From Bog-756 sp035949055 (GTDB lineage Bacteria; Actinomycetota; Acidimicrobiia; Acidimicrobiales; RAAP-2), in contig DASZIO010000053.1 in the NCBI GenBank assembly GCA_035949055.1, positions 189,672-253,671 of the forward strand: a DNA stretch of 64,000 nt, written 5' to 3'. The first letter of the stretch is position 1, and the number at the start of each line of letters is the position of its first letter. Of the stretch, positions 33,297 through 42,419 are shown piece after piece. Made by a program: the position numbers and the translations under genes. The notes under the pieces are model-generated. The model made no database searches, was not told the DNA's origin, and was given only the letters and a program-made list of their open reading frames with translations.

Positions 33297-34643
33297 GTGA
33301 ACGATGAGCAGGCCCGCACCGCCGAGGCGACCGACCTTCTCCAGCACCTGATCCGTAACCGGTGCGTGAACGACGGGACCGCCGCCTCCGGGCAGGAAAC
33401 CCGCAATGCGGACCTGTTGCGCAGCTATCTCGACGGCATCGGTGTGGACATGGAGGTCTACGAACCCCAACCGGGCCGCACCTCCCTGGTGGCGAAAGTC
33501 CACGGTTCCGACCCGGCCGCGGCCTCCCTCACCCTCCTCGGCCATACCGACGTCGTACCCGCGACGGCGGCCGACTGGCGCCACGACCCGTTCGGAGGTG
33601 AGCTCATCGACGACGAAGTCTGGGGCCGGGGCGCGATCGACATGCTCAACCTGACCGCCACCATGGCCACCGCCCTGCGCCAGTTGGCCCGGAGCGGGTT
33701 CCGGCCCGCGGGGGACCTCACCTACGTGGCGGTGGCCGACGAGGAGGCTCTCGGCACCCACGGTGCCGAATGGCTGTGCCGTCATGCCGCCGACGAGGTC
33801 GGCGGCGACTACGTGATCACCGAATCAGGCGGGTTCCCGAGGGACGCCCTTGACGGTGCCACCCGTCTCCCGGTCATCGTCGGCGAGAAAGGGGTCTTCT
33901 GGTGCCTCCTCACCGTCCGGGGCACCCCAGGCCACGGTTCCCAACCCCTGCGCACCGATAGTGCCCTCGTCAAGGCGGCCGAGGTGGTCCGACGCATCGA
34001 TGCGCACCGACCCGAGGCCGAACTTCACGAGGCCTGGGTCCGCTTCATCGAGGGGATGGGCTTTCCGGAGGAGATCACCCAACCGTTGCTCGACCCCGGG
34101 CAGATCGATCAGTTCTGCGACGAGCTCCCCATGCTCGGCCTGGCCCGTCAGGCCCACGCCTGCACCCACACGACCATGGCTCCCACGGTGATGCGGGCGG
34201 GAACCAAGGTCAACGTCATCCCCGACCGGGTTGAGCTCGAGGTCGACATACGTTCCCTCCCCGGCTGGGACACGGCCGACGTCCGGGCCATGGTGCGCGA
34301 CGCGCTCGGCGACATGGCAGACGAGGTGGACATCGAGTTCCGGTCCGAGCACGTGGCGACCACGTCCCCGATCGACACGCCACTGTGGGACTCGCTGGAA
34401 CGGGTCAGTCGGGTCTTCTACCCAGGGGCGCGCACCGTTCCCTACCTGACCGTCGGCGCCACCGATGCAAAGTTCCACCGGGCCCTCGGGAGTGTGGCCT
34501 ATGGGTTCGGCCTCCACAGCCGGGCCATCGGGTTCGAGGACTACGGGGCCATGTTCCACGGGATCGACGAGCGGGTGGATACGGAGTCGCTCCATCTGTC
34601 CACCGAAATGTGGATCGCCCTCGCCCACGACTTCCTCACCTGA
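33297..34643 (+). CDS. M20-family metallopeptidase
   Basis: 448 residues. Zinc ligands appear in order: GHTDVVP (His), GRGAIDML (Asp), ADEEALGTHGA (Glu-Glu), TESGG and the late FHGIDERV (His); RGTPGHGSQPLRTDSA is the dimerisation-domain motif with the catalytic-assist histidine. The family removes N-terminal or acyl-linked amino acids from small peptides (dipeptidase, succinyl-diaminopimelate desuccinylase, carboxypeptidase), and the exact substrate cannot be told. The GTG at 33297 is supported by a TAGGAT hexamer; the frame runs antisense to the neighbour further upstream and gives no conserved sequence. Confidence 0.92.
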   Translation: MNDEQARTAEATDLLQHLIRNRCVNDGTAASGQETRNADLLRSYLDGIGVDMEVYEPQPGRTSLVAKVHGSDPAAASLTLLGHTDVVPATAADWRHDPFGGELIDDEVWGRGAIDMLNLTATMATALRQLARSGFRPAGDLTYVAVADEEALGTHGAEWLCRHAADEVGGDYVITESGGFPRDALDGATRLPVIVGEKGVFWCLLTVRGTPGHGSQPLRTDSALVKAAEVVRRIDAHRPEAELHEAWVRFIEGMGFPEEITQPLLDPGQIDQFCDELPMLGLARQAHACTHTTMAPTVMRAGTKVNVIPDRVELEVDIRSLPGWDTADVRAMVRDALGDMADEVDIEFRSEHVATTSPIDTPLWDSLERVSRVFYPGARTVPYLTVGATDAKFHRALGSVAYGFGLHSRAIGFEDYGAMFHGIDERVDTESLHLSTEMWIALAHDFLT

Positions 34644-34714
34644 CCCTGAGCGGCGCGCCGCCGGTCTGGCCTTCGGCCCACCCCGGCCGCCGGGTGAGAC
34701 GATGGGTCTGCCGC

Positions 34715-37700
34715 CTACCCGATTGCCCGGGTCAGTAGGTCCTCCTGCTCGAGCCGGTGCAAGGCGACACTGCCCGAGGCCGGGCTGGCCGACTCGGCTC
34801 GGCTCACATGGGTGAGGGTGTGGGTCTCGCGCAGCAATCGATGCAGCCTCCCGTGGACGAAGTTCCACGCCCCCATGTTCTCCGGCTCCTCCTGGAGCCA
34901 CACCACTTCCCGGGCGGAGGCATATCGTTCGAGGACGGCCCGGATGGCCGACGTGGGCCACGGGTACAGCTGCTCGACCCGTACCACCGCCACCTCCCGG
35001 GCCGCCTCACCCAGCTCGTCCCGCCGCCCCAGGGCGTCGTAGGCGATCTTGCCGGTGCAGAGCACCACCCGCCGGACCGCCCCGGGGTCGGCATCCTCGT
35101 GGCCTGAGGCCGGGTCGTCCAGCACCTCGGCGAACGAGCCGGCGGTGAAATCGGCCACGGGCGAGCGGGCCTGGCGGGCGCGCAGCAGCGACTTGGGGGT
35201 CATCACGATGAGCGGTCGGCGCGCCGGACCTCTGACCTGGGACCGGAGCAGGTGGAAGTACTGGGCCGCGGTGGTGGGATCAGTGACTCGCATGTTGCCC
35301 CGGGCGCACAGAGCAAGGAGGCGCTCGATGCGCGCCGATGAGTGCTCGGGTCCCTGGCCCTCATAGCCGTGAGGCAGGAGGAGGACGAGACCGGACCGCT
35401 GGCCCCATTTGTCCTCGGCCGCCACGAGGAAGTTGTCCACGATGATCTCGGCCCCGTTCCAAAAATCGCCGAATTGGGCCTCCCAGGCCACCAGATCGTC
35501 GATGGCCTCGACCGAGTACCCGTACTCGAACCCCACACAGGCATACTCGGACAGAAGCGAGTCGAGGATGGTGAACCGCCCTTCCCCCAGCCCGGCCAAC
35601 GGCACGTATTCGCGCCCAGTCGTGTTGTCCACCAGAACGGCGTGCCGTTGCGAGAAGGTGCCACGTCTGGTGTCCTGACCGGTGAGACGGACGTTGACCC
35701 CCTCGACCAGCAGCGAACCGATGGCCAGCGCCTCGGCCAGGGCCCAATCGATCTGCCCGTCGGCCACCATCTTGTCGCGTTGCTCGAACTGGCGGGCCAG
35801 CTTGGGATGGACCACGAAGCCCTCAGGCACCGAGCGCACCGCCTCGGCCACTGCCGACAACACCGCGGCGCCGATTCCGGTGGGAACCGCCGGCACCTCG
35901 AGATCGGGGACCACGTACTCGGGGAGGACCGGGGCTCGCTCCTGCTCGGTCTCGACCTCAGCCCGCGTCTCGTCCAGGGCCGCCTGGAGGCGGGCGGAGA
36001 AGTCGTCGAGCGCCTGCTCCGCCTCCTCCAGAGAAATGTCCCCCCGGCGGACCAGCGACTCGGTGTAGAGCTTCCGCACCGACCGCTTGGCCTCGATGAG
36101 CGAGTACATGATCGGCTGGGTGTAGCTCGGGTCATCGCCTTCGTTGTGCCCATGACGCCGGTAGCACACCAGGTCGATGACCACGTCCTTGTGGAAGGCC
36201 TGCCGGAAGCCGAGCGCCAGCCGCGCCGCCCGGACGCAAGCCTCGGGATCGTCGCCGTTGACGTGGAATATGGGTGCCTGCACCATCTTGGCCACGTCGG
36301 TCGGGTAGACGGAGGTGCGGGCCGCCTCGGGGGCGGTGGTGAATCCCAGCTGGTTGTTGATGACGATGTGCACGGTGCCACCGGTGCGGTAGCCGGCCAG
36401 GCCCGAGAGGTTGAGGGTCTCGGCCACCACCCCCTGACCGGCGAAGGCGGCATCCCCATGCAGCAGGATGGAGAGCTCCGGGAACGGGTCTTCGGGGCCG
36501 CCCTCCAGCTGCGGGCCGGACCCGTGCTCCCCGCCCAGGGCATCCTGCTTGGCGCGGGCCATGCCCACGACCACCGGGTCCACCGCCTCGAGGTGTGAGG
36601 GGTTCGAGGCCATGGTGACCGGGATCGTCCCCCCCGAGGAGGCGACGAACGTCCCGCGGGCACCCTTGTGGTACTTGACGTCACCGGATCCCTGGACGGA
36701 CTCGGGGTCGAGGTTGCCCTCGAACTCCTCGAAGATCTCCCGGTACGACTTGCCGACGATGTTGGCCAGGACGTTCAGCCGTCCCCGGTGGGCCATCCCC
36801 ATCACCGCCTCGCGGAGGCCCTCGTCGACCGCTTCCTGCAGGATGGTGTCGAGCAACACGATGGTCGACTCGGCGCCTTCGAGGCCGAACCGCTTCTGCC
36901 CCACATAGCGGGAGTGCAGGAACCGCTCGAAGACCTCGGCGGCGTTGAGCCGGTCGAGGATATGAAGCTGCTCGTCGGCGGAGAGAACAGCCGGGACTCC
37001 CTCCAGGTGCTGTTGGATCCACTGCTTCTGTTTCGGGTCCTGGATGTGCATGTACTCCACGCCGAGTGTCCGGCAGTACGCGTCGCGCAGGGTGTGGAGG
37101 ATCTCGTCGAGGGTTGCCATGTCCTTGCCCGCCAGTCCGTCGGCGACGAACTGGCGCGGCAAATCCCAGATGGTGAGGCCGTAGTGCAGCGGATCGAGCT
37201 CCGGATGGAGGTCGGGTGGCTCGGCGTCCAGGGGGTCCAGGTGGGCGATGAGATGCCCCCGGACCCGGTACATGTTGATGAGCGTCTGGACGTGGACCTG
37301 TTTCGTCAGGCGGGGATGGGCACCAGCATCGTCATGGGCAGCGTCGGCGTCCACCTCCCATCGCACCGGCTCATAGGGGATTTCGAGAGACTGAAAGACC
37401 TCTTCGTAGAAACCGTGCTGGCCGGTGAGGCACTCGGACACGTAGGCGAGGAACAGCCCCGACTCCGCTCCCTGAATGATGCGATGGTCGTACGTGGAGG
37501 TGAGGGTGACCGTCTTGCCGATGCCGAGCTCGGCCAGCGTGCGGGGGTCGGCAGCTTCGAAGCCGGGCGGGAAGGTGAGTGCTCCCACCCCAACGATGAG
37601 GCCCTGACCCGGCATGAGGCGAGGGACAGACTGGACCGTCCCGAGCGTTCCCGGGTTGGTGAGCGTGACCGTCGTCCCGCTGAAGTCGTCGGGAGCGATC

Positions 37701-38560
37701 CGGTTGGTGTGGATCTTGCGCACCAACTCCTCGTAGGCCGCCACGAACCCGCGGAAGTCCAGGGTGTCGGCTTCGGTGATGCACGGGACGAGCAGGGTGC
37801 GGCTGCCGTCGGGCTTCTCCACGTCGACCGCCAGCCCGAGCCCCACGTGTCGATGGGAGACCATGCCCGGCGTGCCCTTGCCGTCCACGTCCGGCACGAA
37901 GGCGGCGTTCATGGCCGGGACGGCCCCCAACCCCTTGACCACGGCATAGCCGATGAGGTGGGTGAAGCTGACCTTGCCACCGGTGGTGCGGAACAGCTGG
38001 TTGTTGACGATGGTGCGGTTGACCTCGAGCAACTTGGCTGGAACCACCCGAACGCTGGTGGCCGTCGGGACGGCCAGCGAGGCCTCCATGTTGGCCACGA
38101 TGCGGCCGGCCGCGCCGCGCAGGGGCACGGCATGGTCCGGACCGTCGGCGCTGCTCGGCGGTACGCCACGTCCCGTCGAGGACGTGGTCGCCGTGGCGGG
38201 GCGCGGTCCGCCCTGGTCGTCGAGTCGGGCCATGGCCGGCCCGGTGTTCTCGGGAACGGGCGACCGGTCCGAGGCCGGACGGACCGCGGTGCCGACGCCG
38301 CCCGAGGGGGCGGCGGGGGGCGAGCCCCCCGCCGCGACGGGCGCCGCGACGGGCGCCGCGACCGGAGCAACCGAGGCCTCGGCGGCCCGATAGTCGGCGA
38401 AGAACTCGCGCCACGAGTCCGAGACGGACGTCGGGTCCGAGCGGTACCGCTCGTACATGTCCTCCACCAGCCACGCGTTCGGGCCGAACGCTCCCGCCCC
38501 GGGAGGCACCCCCGACCCGTTTGGCGTCGTTGACTTCTCGCCGTCGTCGCTGCTGGACAT
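34715..38560 (-). CDS. kgd: Multifunctional 2-oxoglutarate dehydrogenase/decarboxylase E1 with E2 domain
   Basis: 1281 residues, the size of actinobacterial Kgd/OdhA. Residues about 24-60 are the E1 N-terminal helix (NAWLVEDMYERYRSDP), then an Ala/Pro/Val-rich linker, then an E2-type acyltransferase domain (about 165-400) ending in STYDHRIIQGAESG, and finally the thiamine-diphosphate E1 region with HGDAAFAGQGVVAET, VYPTDVAKMVQAPIFHVNGD and RRHGHNEGDDPSY. It oxidises 2-oxoglutarate in the TCA cycle, with lipoyl E2 supplied by pyruvate dehydrogenase. I set the start at ATG 38560, since TAGGCT lies 7 bases upstream; 12 more codons are open before it. Confidence 0.95.
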   Translation of the reverse strand: MSSSDDGEKSTTPNGSGVPPGAGAFGPNAWLVEDMYERYRSDPTSVSDSWREFFADYRAAEASVAPVAAPVAAPVAAGGSPPAAPSGGVGTAVRPASDRSPVPENTGPAMARLDDQGGPRPATATTSSTGRGVPPSSADGPDHAVPLRGAAGRIVANMEASLAVPTATSVRVVPAKLLEVNRTIVNNQLFRTTGGKVSFTHLIGYAVVKGLGAVPAMNAAFVPDVDGKGTPGMVSHRHVGLGLAVDVEKPDGSRTLLVPCITEADTLDFRGFVAAYEELVRKIHTNRIAPDDFSGTTVTLTNPGTLGTVQSVPRLMPGQGLIVGVGALTFPPGFEAADPRTLAELGIGKTVTLTSTYDHRIIQGAESGLFLAYVSECLTGQHGFYEEVFQSLEIPYEPVRWEVDADAAHDDAGAHPRLTKQVHVQTLINMYRVRGHLIAHLDPLDAEPPDLHPELDPLHYGLTIWDLPRQFVADGLAGKDMATLDEILHTLRDAYCRTLGVEYMHIQDPKQKQWIQQHLEGVPAVLSADEQLHILDRLNAAEVFERFLHSRYVGQKRFGLEGAESTIVLLDTILQEAVDEGLREAVMGMAHRGRLNVLANIVGKSYREIFEEFEGNLDPESVQGSGDVKYHKGARGTFVASSGGTIPVTMASNPSHLEAVDPVVVGMARAKQDALGGEHGSGPQLEGGPEDPFPELSILLHGDAAFAGQGVVAETLNLSGLAGYRTGGTVHIVINNQLGFTTAPEAARTSVYPTDVAKMVQAPIFHVNGDDPEACVRAARLALGFRQAFHKDVVIDLVCYRRHGHNEGDDPSYTQPIMYSLIEAKRSVRKLYTESLVRRGDISLEEAEQALDDFSARLQAALDETRAEVETEQERAPVLPEYVVPDLEVPAVPTGIGAAVLSAVAEAVRSVPEGFVVHPKLARQFEQRDKMVADGQIDWALAEALAIGSLLVEGVNVRLTGQDTRRGTFSQRHAVLVDNTTGREYVPLAGLGEGRFTILDSLLSEYACVGFEYGYSVEAIDDLVAWEAQFGDFWNGAEIIVDNFLVAAEDKWGQRSGLVLLLPHGYEGQGPEHSSARIERLLALCARGNMRVTDPTTAAQYFHLLRSQVRGPARRPLIVMTPKSLLRARQARSPVADFTAGSFAEVLDDPASGHEDADPGAVRRVVLCTGKIAYDALGRRDELGEAAREVAVVRVEQLYPWPTSAIRAVLERYASAREVVWLQEEPENMGAWNFVHGRLHRLLRETHTLTHVSRAESASPASGSVALHRLEQEDLLTRAIG

Positions 38561-38567
38561 CGCGGCC

Positions 38568-38573
38568 AGCCTA
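38568..38573 (-). promoter_or_regulatory. Putative leaderless -10 element for kgd
   Basis: TAGGCT on the minus strand, 7 bases before the ATG at 38560. Confidence 0.45.
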
Positions 38574-38701
38574 CCGGCGCTCATCACCGGCAACACCGAG
38601 AGCCAGGGCCGCGGCGGCGGTTCCGCTCAGGATCAAACCGGTCGGCCCAAGGGGCGTGACCGGTCCCTCAGAGGGCCGGGTCCGGTCCCCCGAGCGGGTG
38701 A

Positions 38702-38735
38702 TCGCCTGTGGCCCGGCATGCCGGGCCACAGGCGA
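38702..38735. terminator. Perfect 34-base palindrome after hupB
   Basis: TCGCCTGTGGCCCGGCA pairs perfectly with its complement around the centre GCATGC, 17 base pairs, starting 5 bases after the hupB stop. It should act as the hupB terminator; no T-run follows. Confidence 0.6.
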
Positions 38736-38739
38736 CGGC

Positions 38740-39054
38740 CTACCTCGAGCCGGTCAACTTTGGCGCCGGTGCCTGACCGTTCACGATCTTCTTGAACGAG
38801 GCGCCGGCCGAGACCTTCGGGGCCTTCGATGCGCGGATCTTGATGGTCTCGCCGGTCTGGGGGTTACGACCGGTCCGCGCCGCGCGCTGAGCCCGGTCGA
38901 AGGTGAGGAAGCCGCTGAGGACCACCTTCTCGCCCTTCGCCACGTTGGCCACCACGACATCCTCGAAACCTCCGAGCACGGTGGCGACGTCCTTGGAGGT
39001 CGATCCGGTGTGGGCGGCCACCGCCGTGATCAGGTCGGATTTGGAAATGGGCAC
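38740..39054 (-). CDS. hup: HU-family DNA-binding protein
   Basis: 104 residues. The histone-like HU fold is plain: SKSDLITAVAAHTGSTSKDV, VVLSGFLTFDRAQRAARTGR, NPQTGETIKIRASKAPKVSA and FKKIVNG, with the DNA-contacting beta-arm GRNPQTGE. HU bends DNA and compacts the nucleoid. The GTG at 39054 has a GAAGGAGA Shine-Dalgarno sequence. A second HU with a basic tail is encoded at 50950-51615, so this is the shorter, tailless paralogue. Confidence 0.95.
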   Translation of the reverse strand: MPISKSDLITAVAAHTGSTSKDVATVLGGFEDVVVANVAKGEKVVLSGFLTFDRAQRAARTGRNPQTGETIKIRASKAPKVSAGASFKKIVNGQAPAPKLTGSR

Positions 39055-39152
39055 AGTCTCTCCTTCGCAATCGGAAGCCTCAACAATGCACGATCCGGGC
39101 CGGCGATGGGTGCATCTGTGGTGTGACACGGCCCCCGACCAGCTGAAACACT

Positions 39153-39980
39153 GTGAAGTCCATGACCAGAGAACACGGCCTGGCCGTCACCGAACACGTG
39201 CCGGAGGGACGGTCGAGGTCGCCGACGGTGGTCCTGATCCACGGCTCGCTCGACCGATCGACCAGCTTCGCCCGGGTCGTGCGCCGCCTCCCCGATCTCC
39301 GTACCGTGGTCTACGACCGACGCGGGTACAACCGCTCGCGTGCTGCGCTCCCCCTGCACGACACCTTCGACGGCCACGTTGACGACCTCCTCTCGGTCAT
39401 CGACGACCGGCCCGCCGTGGTGGTCGGACACAGCTATGGGGGGGATGTGGCCCTGGCCGCCGCCCTCCGCCCGGAGTCTCGCAATTCGATCTTGGCGGCG
39501 GCCGCATACGAGCCTCCCATGCCGTGGCTGGCCGAATATCGCTCGGCACCTGATGCCGCACCGCGAGGGTCAGCAGTCGACGGTGATCCCGCCGACCCCG
39601 ACGACGCCGCGGCGGCGGCCGAGCGGTTCTTCCGGCGGATGGTCGGAGACACCTCATGGGAGCGGCTTCCGGAGTCGGCCAAGGCCGACCGGCGCGCCGA
39701 CGGGCCCGCCCTGGCCACCGAGCTCCGCGCCATCCGCCTCGCCGAAGCCCCGTTCGACGTGACCAAGATGCCGGTGCCCACCACATACGGGCGAGGGGGG
39801 AACTCGGCCTCGCGGCATCGCCGAGCGGTGGCCTGGCTGTTGGAGCACACGCCTGGGTCCGAGCTGTTCGAGATCGGCGGGGCCTCGCACGGCGCGCACC
39901 TCACCCATCCCGATGCCTTCGCCACCATGGTGCGATCGGCGGTGGCACGCGCCCGTTGGCCGGCCGAGCTCGCCCCGTGA
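39153..39980 (+). CDS. Alpha/beta hydrolase
   Basis: 275 residues. The oxyanion motif VVLIHGSLDRSTSF, VVYDRRGYNRSRA, the nucleophile elbow GHSYGGDVALAA and the late GASHGAHLTHPDAF with the catalytic histidine give the fold. There is no signal peptide, and the substrate is unknown. The start is either GTG 39153 or the ATG three codons later; no clear Shine-Dalgarno sequence separates them. It overlaps the next gene by four bases (GTGA) and is translated as a unit with it. Confidence 0.85.
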   Translation: MKSMTREHGLAVTEHVPEGRSRSPTVVLIHGSLDRSTSFARVVRRLPDLRTVVYDRRGYNRSRAALPLHDTFDGHVDDLLSVIDDRPAVVVGHSYGGDVALAAALRPESRNSILAAAAYEPPMPWLAEYRSAPDAAPRGSAVDGDPADPDDAAAAAERFFRRMVGDTSWERLPESAKADRRADGPALATELRAIRLAEAPFDVTKMPVPTTYGRGGNSASRHRRAVAWLLEHTPGSELFEIGGASHGAHLTHPDAFATMVRSAVARARWPAELAP

Positions 39981-40900
39981 ATGTCCTCCTCGCCGGCGGC
40001 GGCGGCCTGATCGGCACCGCCCTCACCAACCACCTGCGGGCCGGCGGCGCACGCGTGACCCGACTGGTTCGCCCTCCCAGTACCGGCCCGGCGCGGCCCG
40101 ATCAGGTGGCCTGGGACCCCACCCGGGGAACCGTGGACCTCCCGCGCCTCGATCGAGCCGGCCCGTTTGCCGGCGTGGTCAACCTGGCGGGCGCCGGGAT
40201 CGGCAACCGGCGTTGGTCCCCGTCACGCAAGAAGCTCATCGTCGAGAGCAGGATCGGCTCCACACGGCTGCTGGTGGACACCCTCGCCCAGCTCTCGACG
40301 CAGCCGGCGGTGCTGGTCAACGCGTCCGCCGTCGGCTTTTACGGCGACCGGGGAGACGAGGTGCTCACCGAGGCCTCGGCGGCCGGCGCAGGCTTTCTCG
40401 CCGACCTCTGTCGGGAATGGGAGGACGCAGCCGCGGCCGCGGCTCCGTCGGAGATCCGGGTCGTTCTCCTCCGGTCGGGCATCGTGCTCACTCGGACCGG
40501 CGGGGCACTGGCCAAGCAGTTGCCGCTGTTCCGTCTCGGGCTCGGCGGACGTATGGGGGCGGGCCACCAGTTCCGCAGCTGGATCTCCCTGGCCGACGAG
40601 ATCGGCGTGATCATGCACTGTCTCGAGAATCGGTCCATCGCCGGTCCGGTCAACGCCACTGCGCCGCACCCGGTCACCGACCAGGAGCTGGCCAAGGCGA
40701 TCGGCGCCACTCTGCACCGACCCGCCGTGCTTCCCGTGCCGGCAACCGTCCTGAAGCTGGCCCTGGGCGACGAGATGGCCACCGAGTTCGTCCTCGGAGG
40801 CCAGCGGGTCCTGCCCGCCGTGCTCGATGCCCGCGGATTCGAATTCGCCCACCGCGATCTCGCGGTGGCGCTCCCGGCGGCGTTGTCGACCCGTCCCTGA
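39977..40900 (+). CDS. TIGR01777-family epimerase (extended SDR, YfcH/SULA-like)
   Basis: 307 residues. The Rossmann start NVLLAGGGGLIGTALTNHLR, VVNLAGAGIGNRRWSPSRKK, NASAVGFYGDRGDEVLTE and the closing ATEFVLGGQRVLPAVL are the family hallmarks (the last being the conserved C-terminal block). The members are NAD(P)-dependent sugar-nucleotide-like reductases linked to cell division inhibition in some species; no exact reaction is known. The GTG at 39977 overlaps the upstream stop in GTGA. Confidence 0.91.
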   Translation: MNVLLAGGGGLIGTALTNHLRAGGARVTRLVRPPSTGPARPDQVAWDPTRGTVDLPRLDRAGPFAGVVNLAGAGIGNRRWSPSRKKLIVESRIGSTRLLVDTLAQLSTQPAVLVNASAVGFYGDRGDEVLTEASAAGAGFLADLCREWEDAAAAAAPSEIRVVLLRSGIVLTRTGGALAKQLPLFRLGLGGRMGAGHQFRSWISLADEIGVIMHCLENRSIAGPVNATAPHPVTDQELAKAIGATLHRPAVLPVPATVLKLALGDEMATEFVLGGQRVLPAVLDARGFEFAHRDLAVALPAALSTRP

Positions 40901-40993
40901 CCGGGCCACGCGCCCAGGTGACCCGGGGCCCGTCGGGGCCCGTCGGGCTCGGGCGCGCCAGGCACGGTTACCATGTCGACGGCCCGGGGCCAG

Positions 40994-41028
40994 CCGGATG
41001 CCCTGTAGAGAACCGGATGCCCTGTAGA
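40994..41028. repeat. Two 16-base direct repeats before an acyl-CoA dehydrogenase gene
   Basis: CCGGATGCCCTGTAGA occurs at 40994-41009 and 41013-41028 (period 19). The second copy runs into AAAAGGGG, the Shine-Dalgarno sequence of the next gene. A TACCAT hexamer lies about 25 bases upstream. Confidence 0.6.
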
Positions 41029-41042
41029 AAAGGGGTCTCACC

Positions 41043-42299
41043 ATGACCGACGCCGCCACCCGGCGTGACGGTGGCTCGACGGCCGCCACGATGATCAGCC
41101 CAGAGCACTTCGAGCAGGAGGCGCGGGCCTTCCTCGATGCCCACGCGGCGAAGCGGCCGCCCGACCGGTTCGTATGGGGCCAGGGCTCCGACAAGGTTGG
41201 CGTCCTCCCTGAACGCACCCCCGAGGAAGAGCGGGCTGACCTGGTGGCCGCCCGTTCGTGGGCGCAGAGAGCCTTCGACGCGGGGTTCGGATGGATCACC
41301 GGTCCCGCCGCCTACGGTGGCCGGGGGCTCTCCCGCGACTACCAGCGCATCTACGACCGGGTGGCCGCCGACTACAAGCTTCCCTCCCCCGCCGTCTTCG
41401 GCATCGGCCTCGGGATGGTGGCACCGACGATCCTCGCCCATGCCACCGACAGCGTGAAGGAGGCCTACCTGGCCAGGATGTACCGCGGCGACATCGTGGC
41501 CTGCCAGCTCTTCAGCGAGCCCGGCGCCGGCTCGGACCTGGCGTCGCTCCAGACCAGGGCGGTACGCGACGGCGACGAGTGGCGGATCACCGGTCAGAAG
41601 GTGTGGACTTCGGGCGCGCAGCTCTCCGACATCGGAGAGATCATTTGCCGCACCGACCCGGACCTCCCGAAGCACCGCGGGCTCACCGGATTCGTGGTGG
41701 ACATGCACGCACCCGGGGTCGACGTCCGGCCCCTCCGTCAGATGACCGGCGGGGCATCGTTCAACGAGGTGTTCTTCACCGACGTGCGAGTGCCCGATTC
41801 ACACCGCCTGGGCGAGGTGAACGGCGGGTGGACGGTCGCTCTCACCACCCTGATGAACGAGCGCGCCGCCATCGGGGGTGGAGGGGGAGGAGCCGCCCTG
41901 CCCACCTCCACCCGCATCGTGGAGCTGGTCAGGGCATCGGGGCGGGCCGACGATCCACTGGTCCGCCAGGAGCTGGCGTCCATCATCATCCGCGAGCGCG
42001 TGGTCCGCTACACGACGTTGCGGTCCATGGCCGCCATCGCCGCCGGCCAGCTGCCCGGCCCCGAGATGTCGATGGCCAAGCTGTTGCTCACGGCCAACAT
42101 GGTCCGCACCAGTCAGCTGCTGTCCTCGATCCTCGGCCCGGCGCTGGTGGCGGACACGGGCGCCTGGGGAACCTACGCGTGGTCCCAGTTCATCCTCGGT
42201 GTGCCCGGGATGCGGGTGGCCGGTGGGTCGGACGAGATCCTCCGCAACATCATCGGGGAGCGGGTACTCGGACTCCCCAAGGAGCCGGCCCCTACCTGA
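41043..42299 (+). CDS. Acyl-CoA dehydrogenase (FadE-like)
   Basis: 418 residues. The N-terminal GFGWITGPAAYGGRGLSRDY, the flavin-binding QLFSEPGAGSDLASLQTRA, WRITGQKVWTSGAQ and the closing RVAGGSDEILRNIIGERVLG are the acyl-CoA dehydrogenase signatures, of the type often seen in actinobacterial steroid and branched-chain fatty acid catabolism. It lacks the typical YEGT loop and instead has the VAGGSDEI form; the catalytic base is probably elsewhere in the fold. ATG 41043 has an AAAAGGGG Shine-Dalgarno sequence. Confidence 0.92.
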   Translation: MTDAATRRDGGSTAATMISPEHFEQEARAFLDAHAAKRPPDRFVWGQGSDKVGVLPERTPEEERADLVAARSWAQRAFDAGFGWITGPAAYGGRGLSRDYQRIYDRVAADYKLPSPAVFGIGLGMVAPTILAHATDSVKEAYLARMYRGDIVACQLFSEPGAGSDLASLQTRAVRDGDEWRITGQKVWTSGAQLSDIGEIICRTDPDLPKHRGLTGFVVDMHAPGVDVRPLRQMTGGASFNEVFFTDVRVPDSHRLGEVNGGWTVALTTLMNERAAIGGGGGGAALPTSTRIVELVRASGRADDPLVRQELASIIIRERVVRYTTLRSMAAIAAGQLPGPEMSMAKLLLTANMVRTSQLLSSILGPALVADTGAWGTYAWSQFILGVPGMRVAGGSDEILRNIIGERVLGLPKEPAPT

Positions 42300-42419
42300 A
42301 GACCCGTCGGTCCGCCCCCCCCGGGCCCGCGGGTGTCGATGCGCACGCGGCCGCCGGTCGACGGCCCTGGCGACGGGTAGACGGGTAGTTGCGCCCCGCG
42401 ACGACGTCGGCGATGCGGT

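Noticed and set aside
36668..38533. A 621-codon plus-strand open frame across kgd
   Set aside because: Shadow of kgd in another frame; composition is that of an antisense frame.
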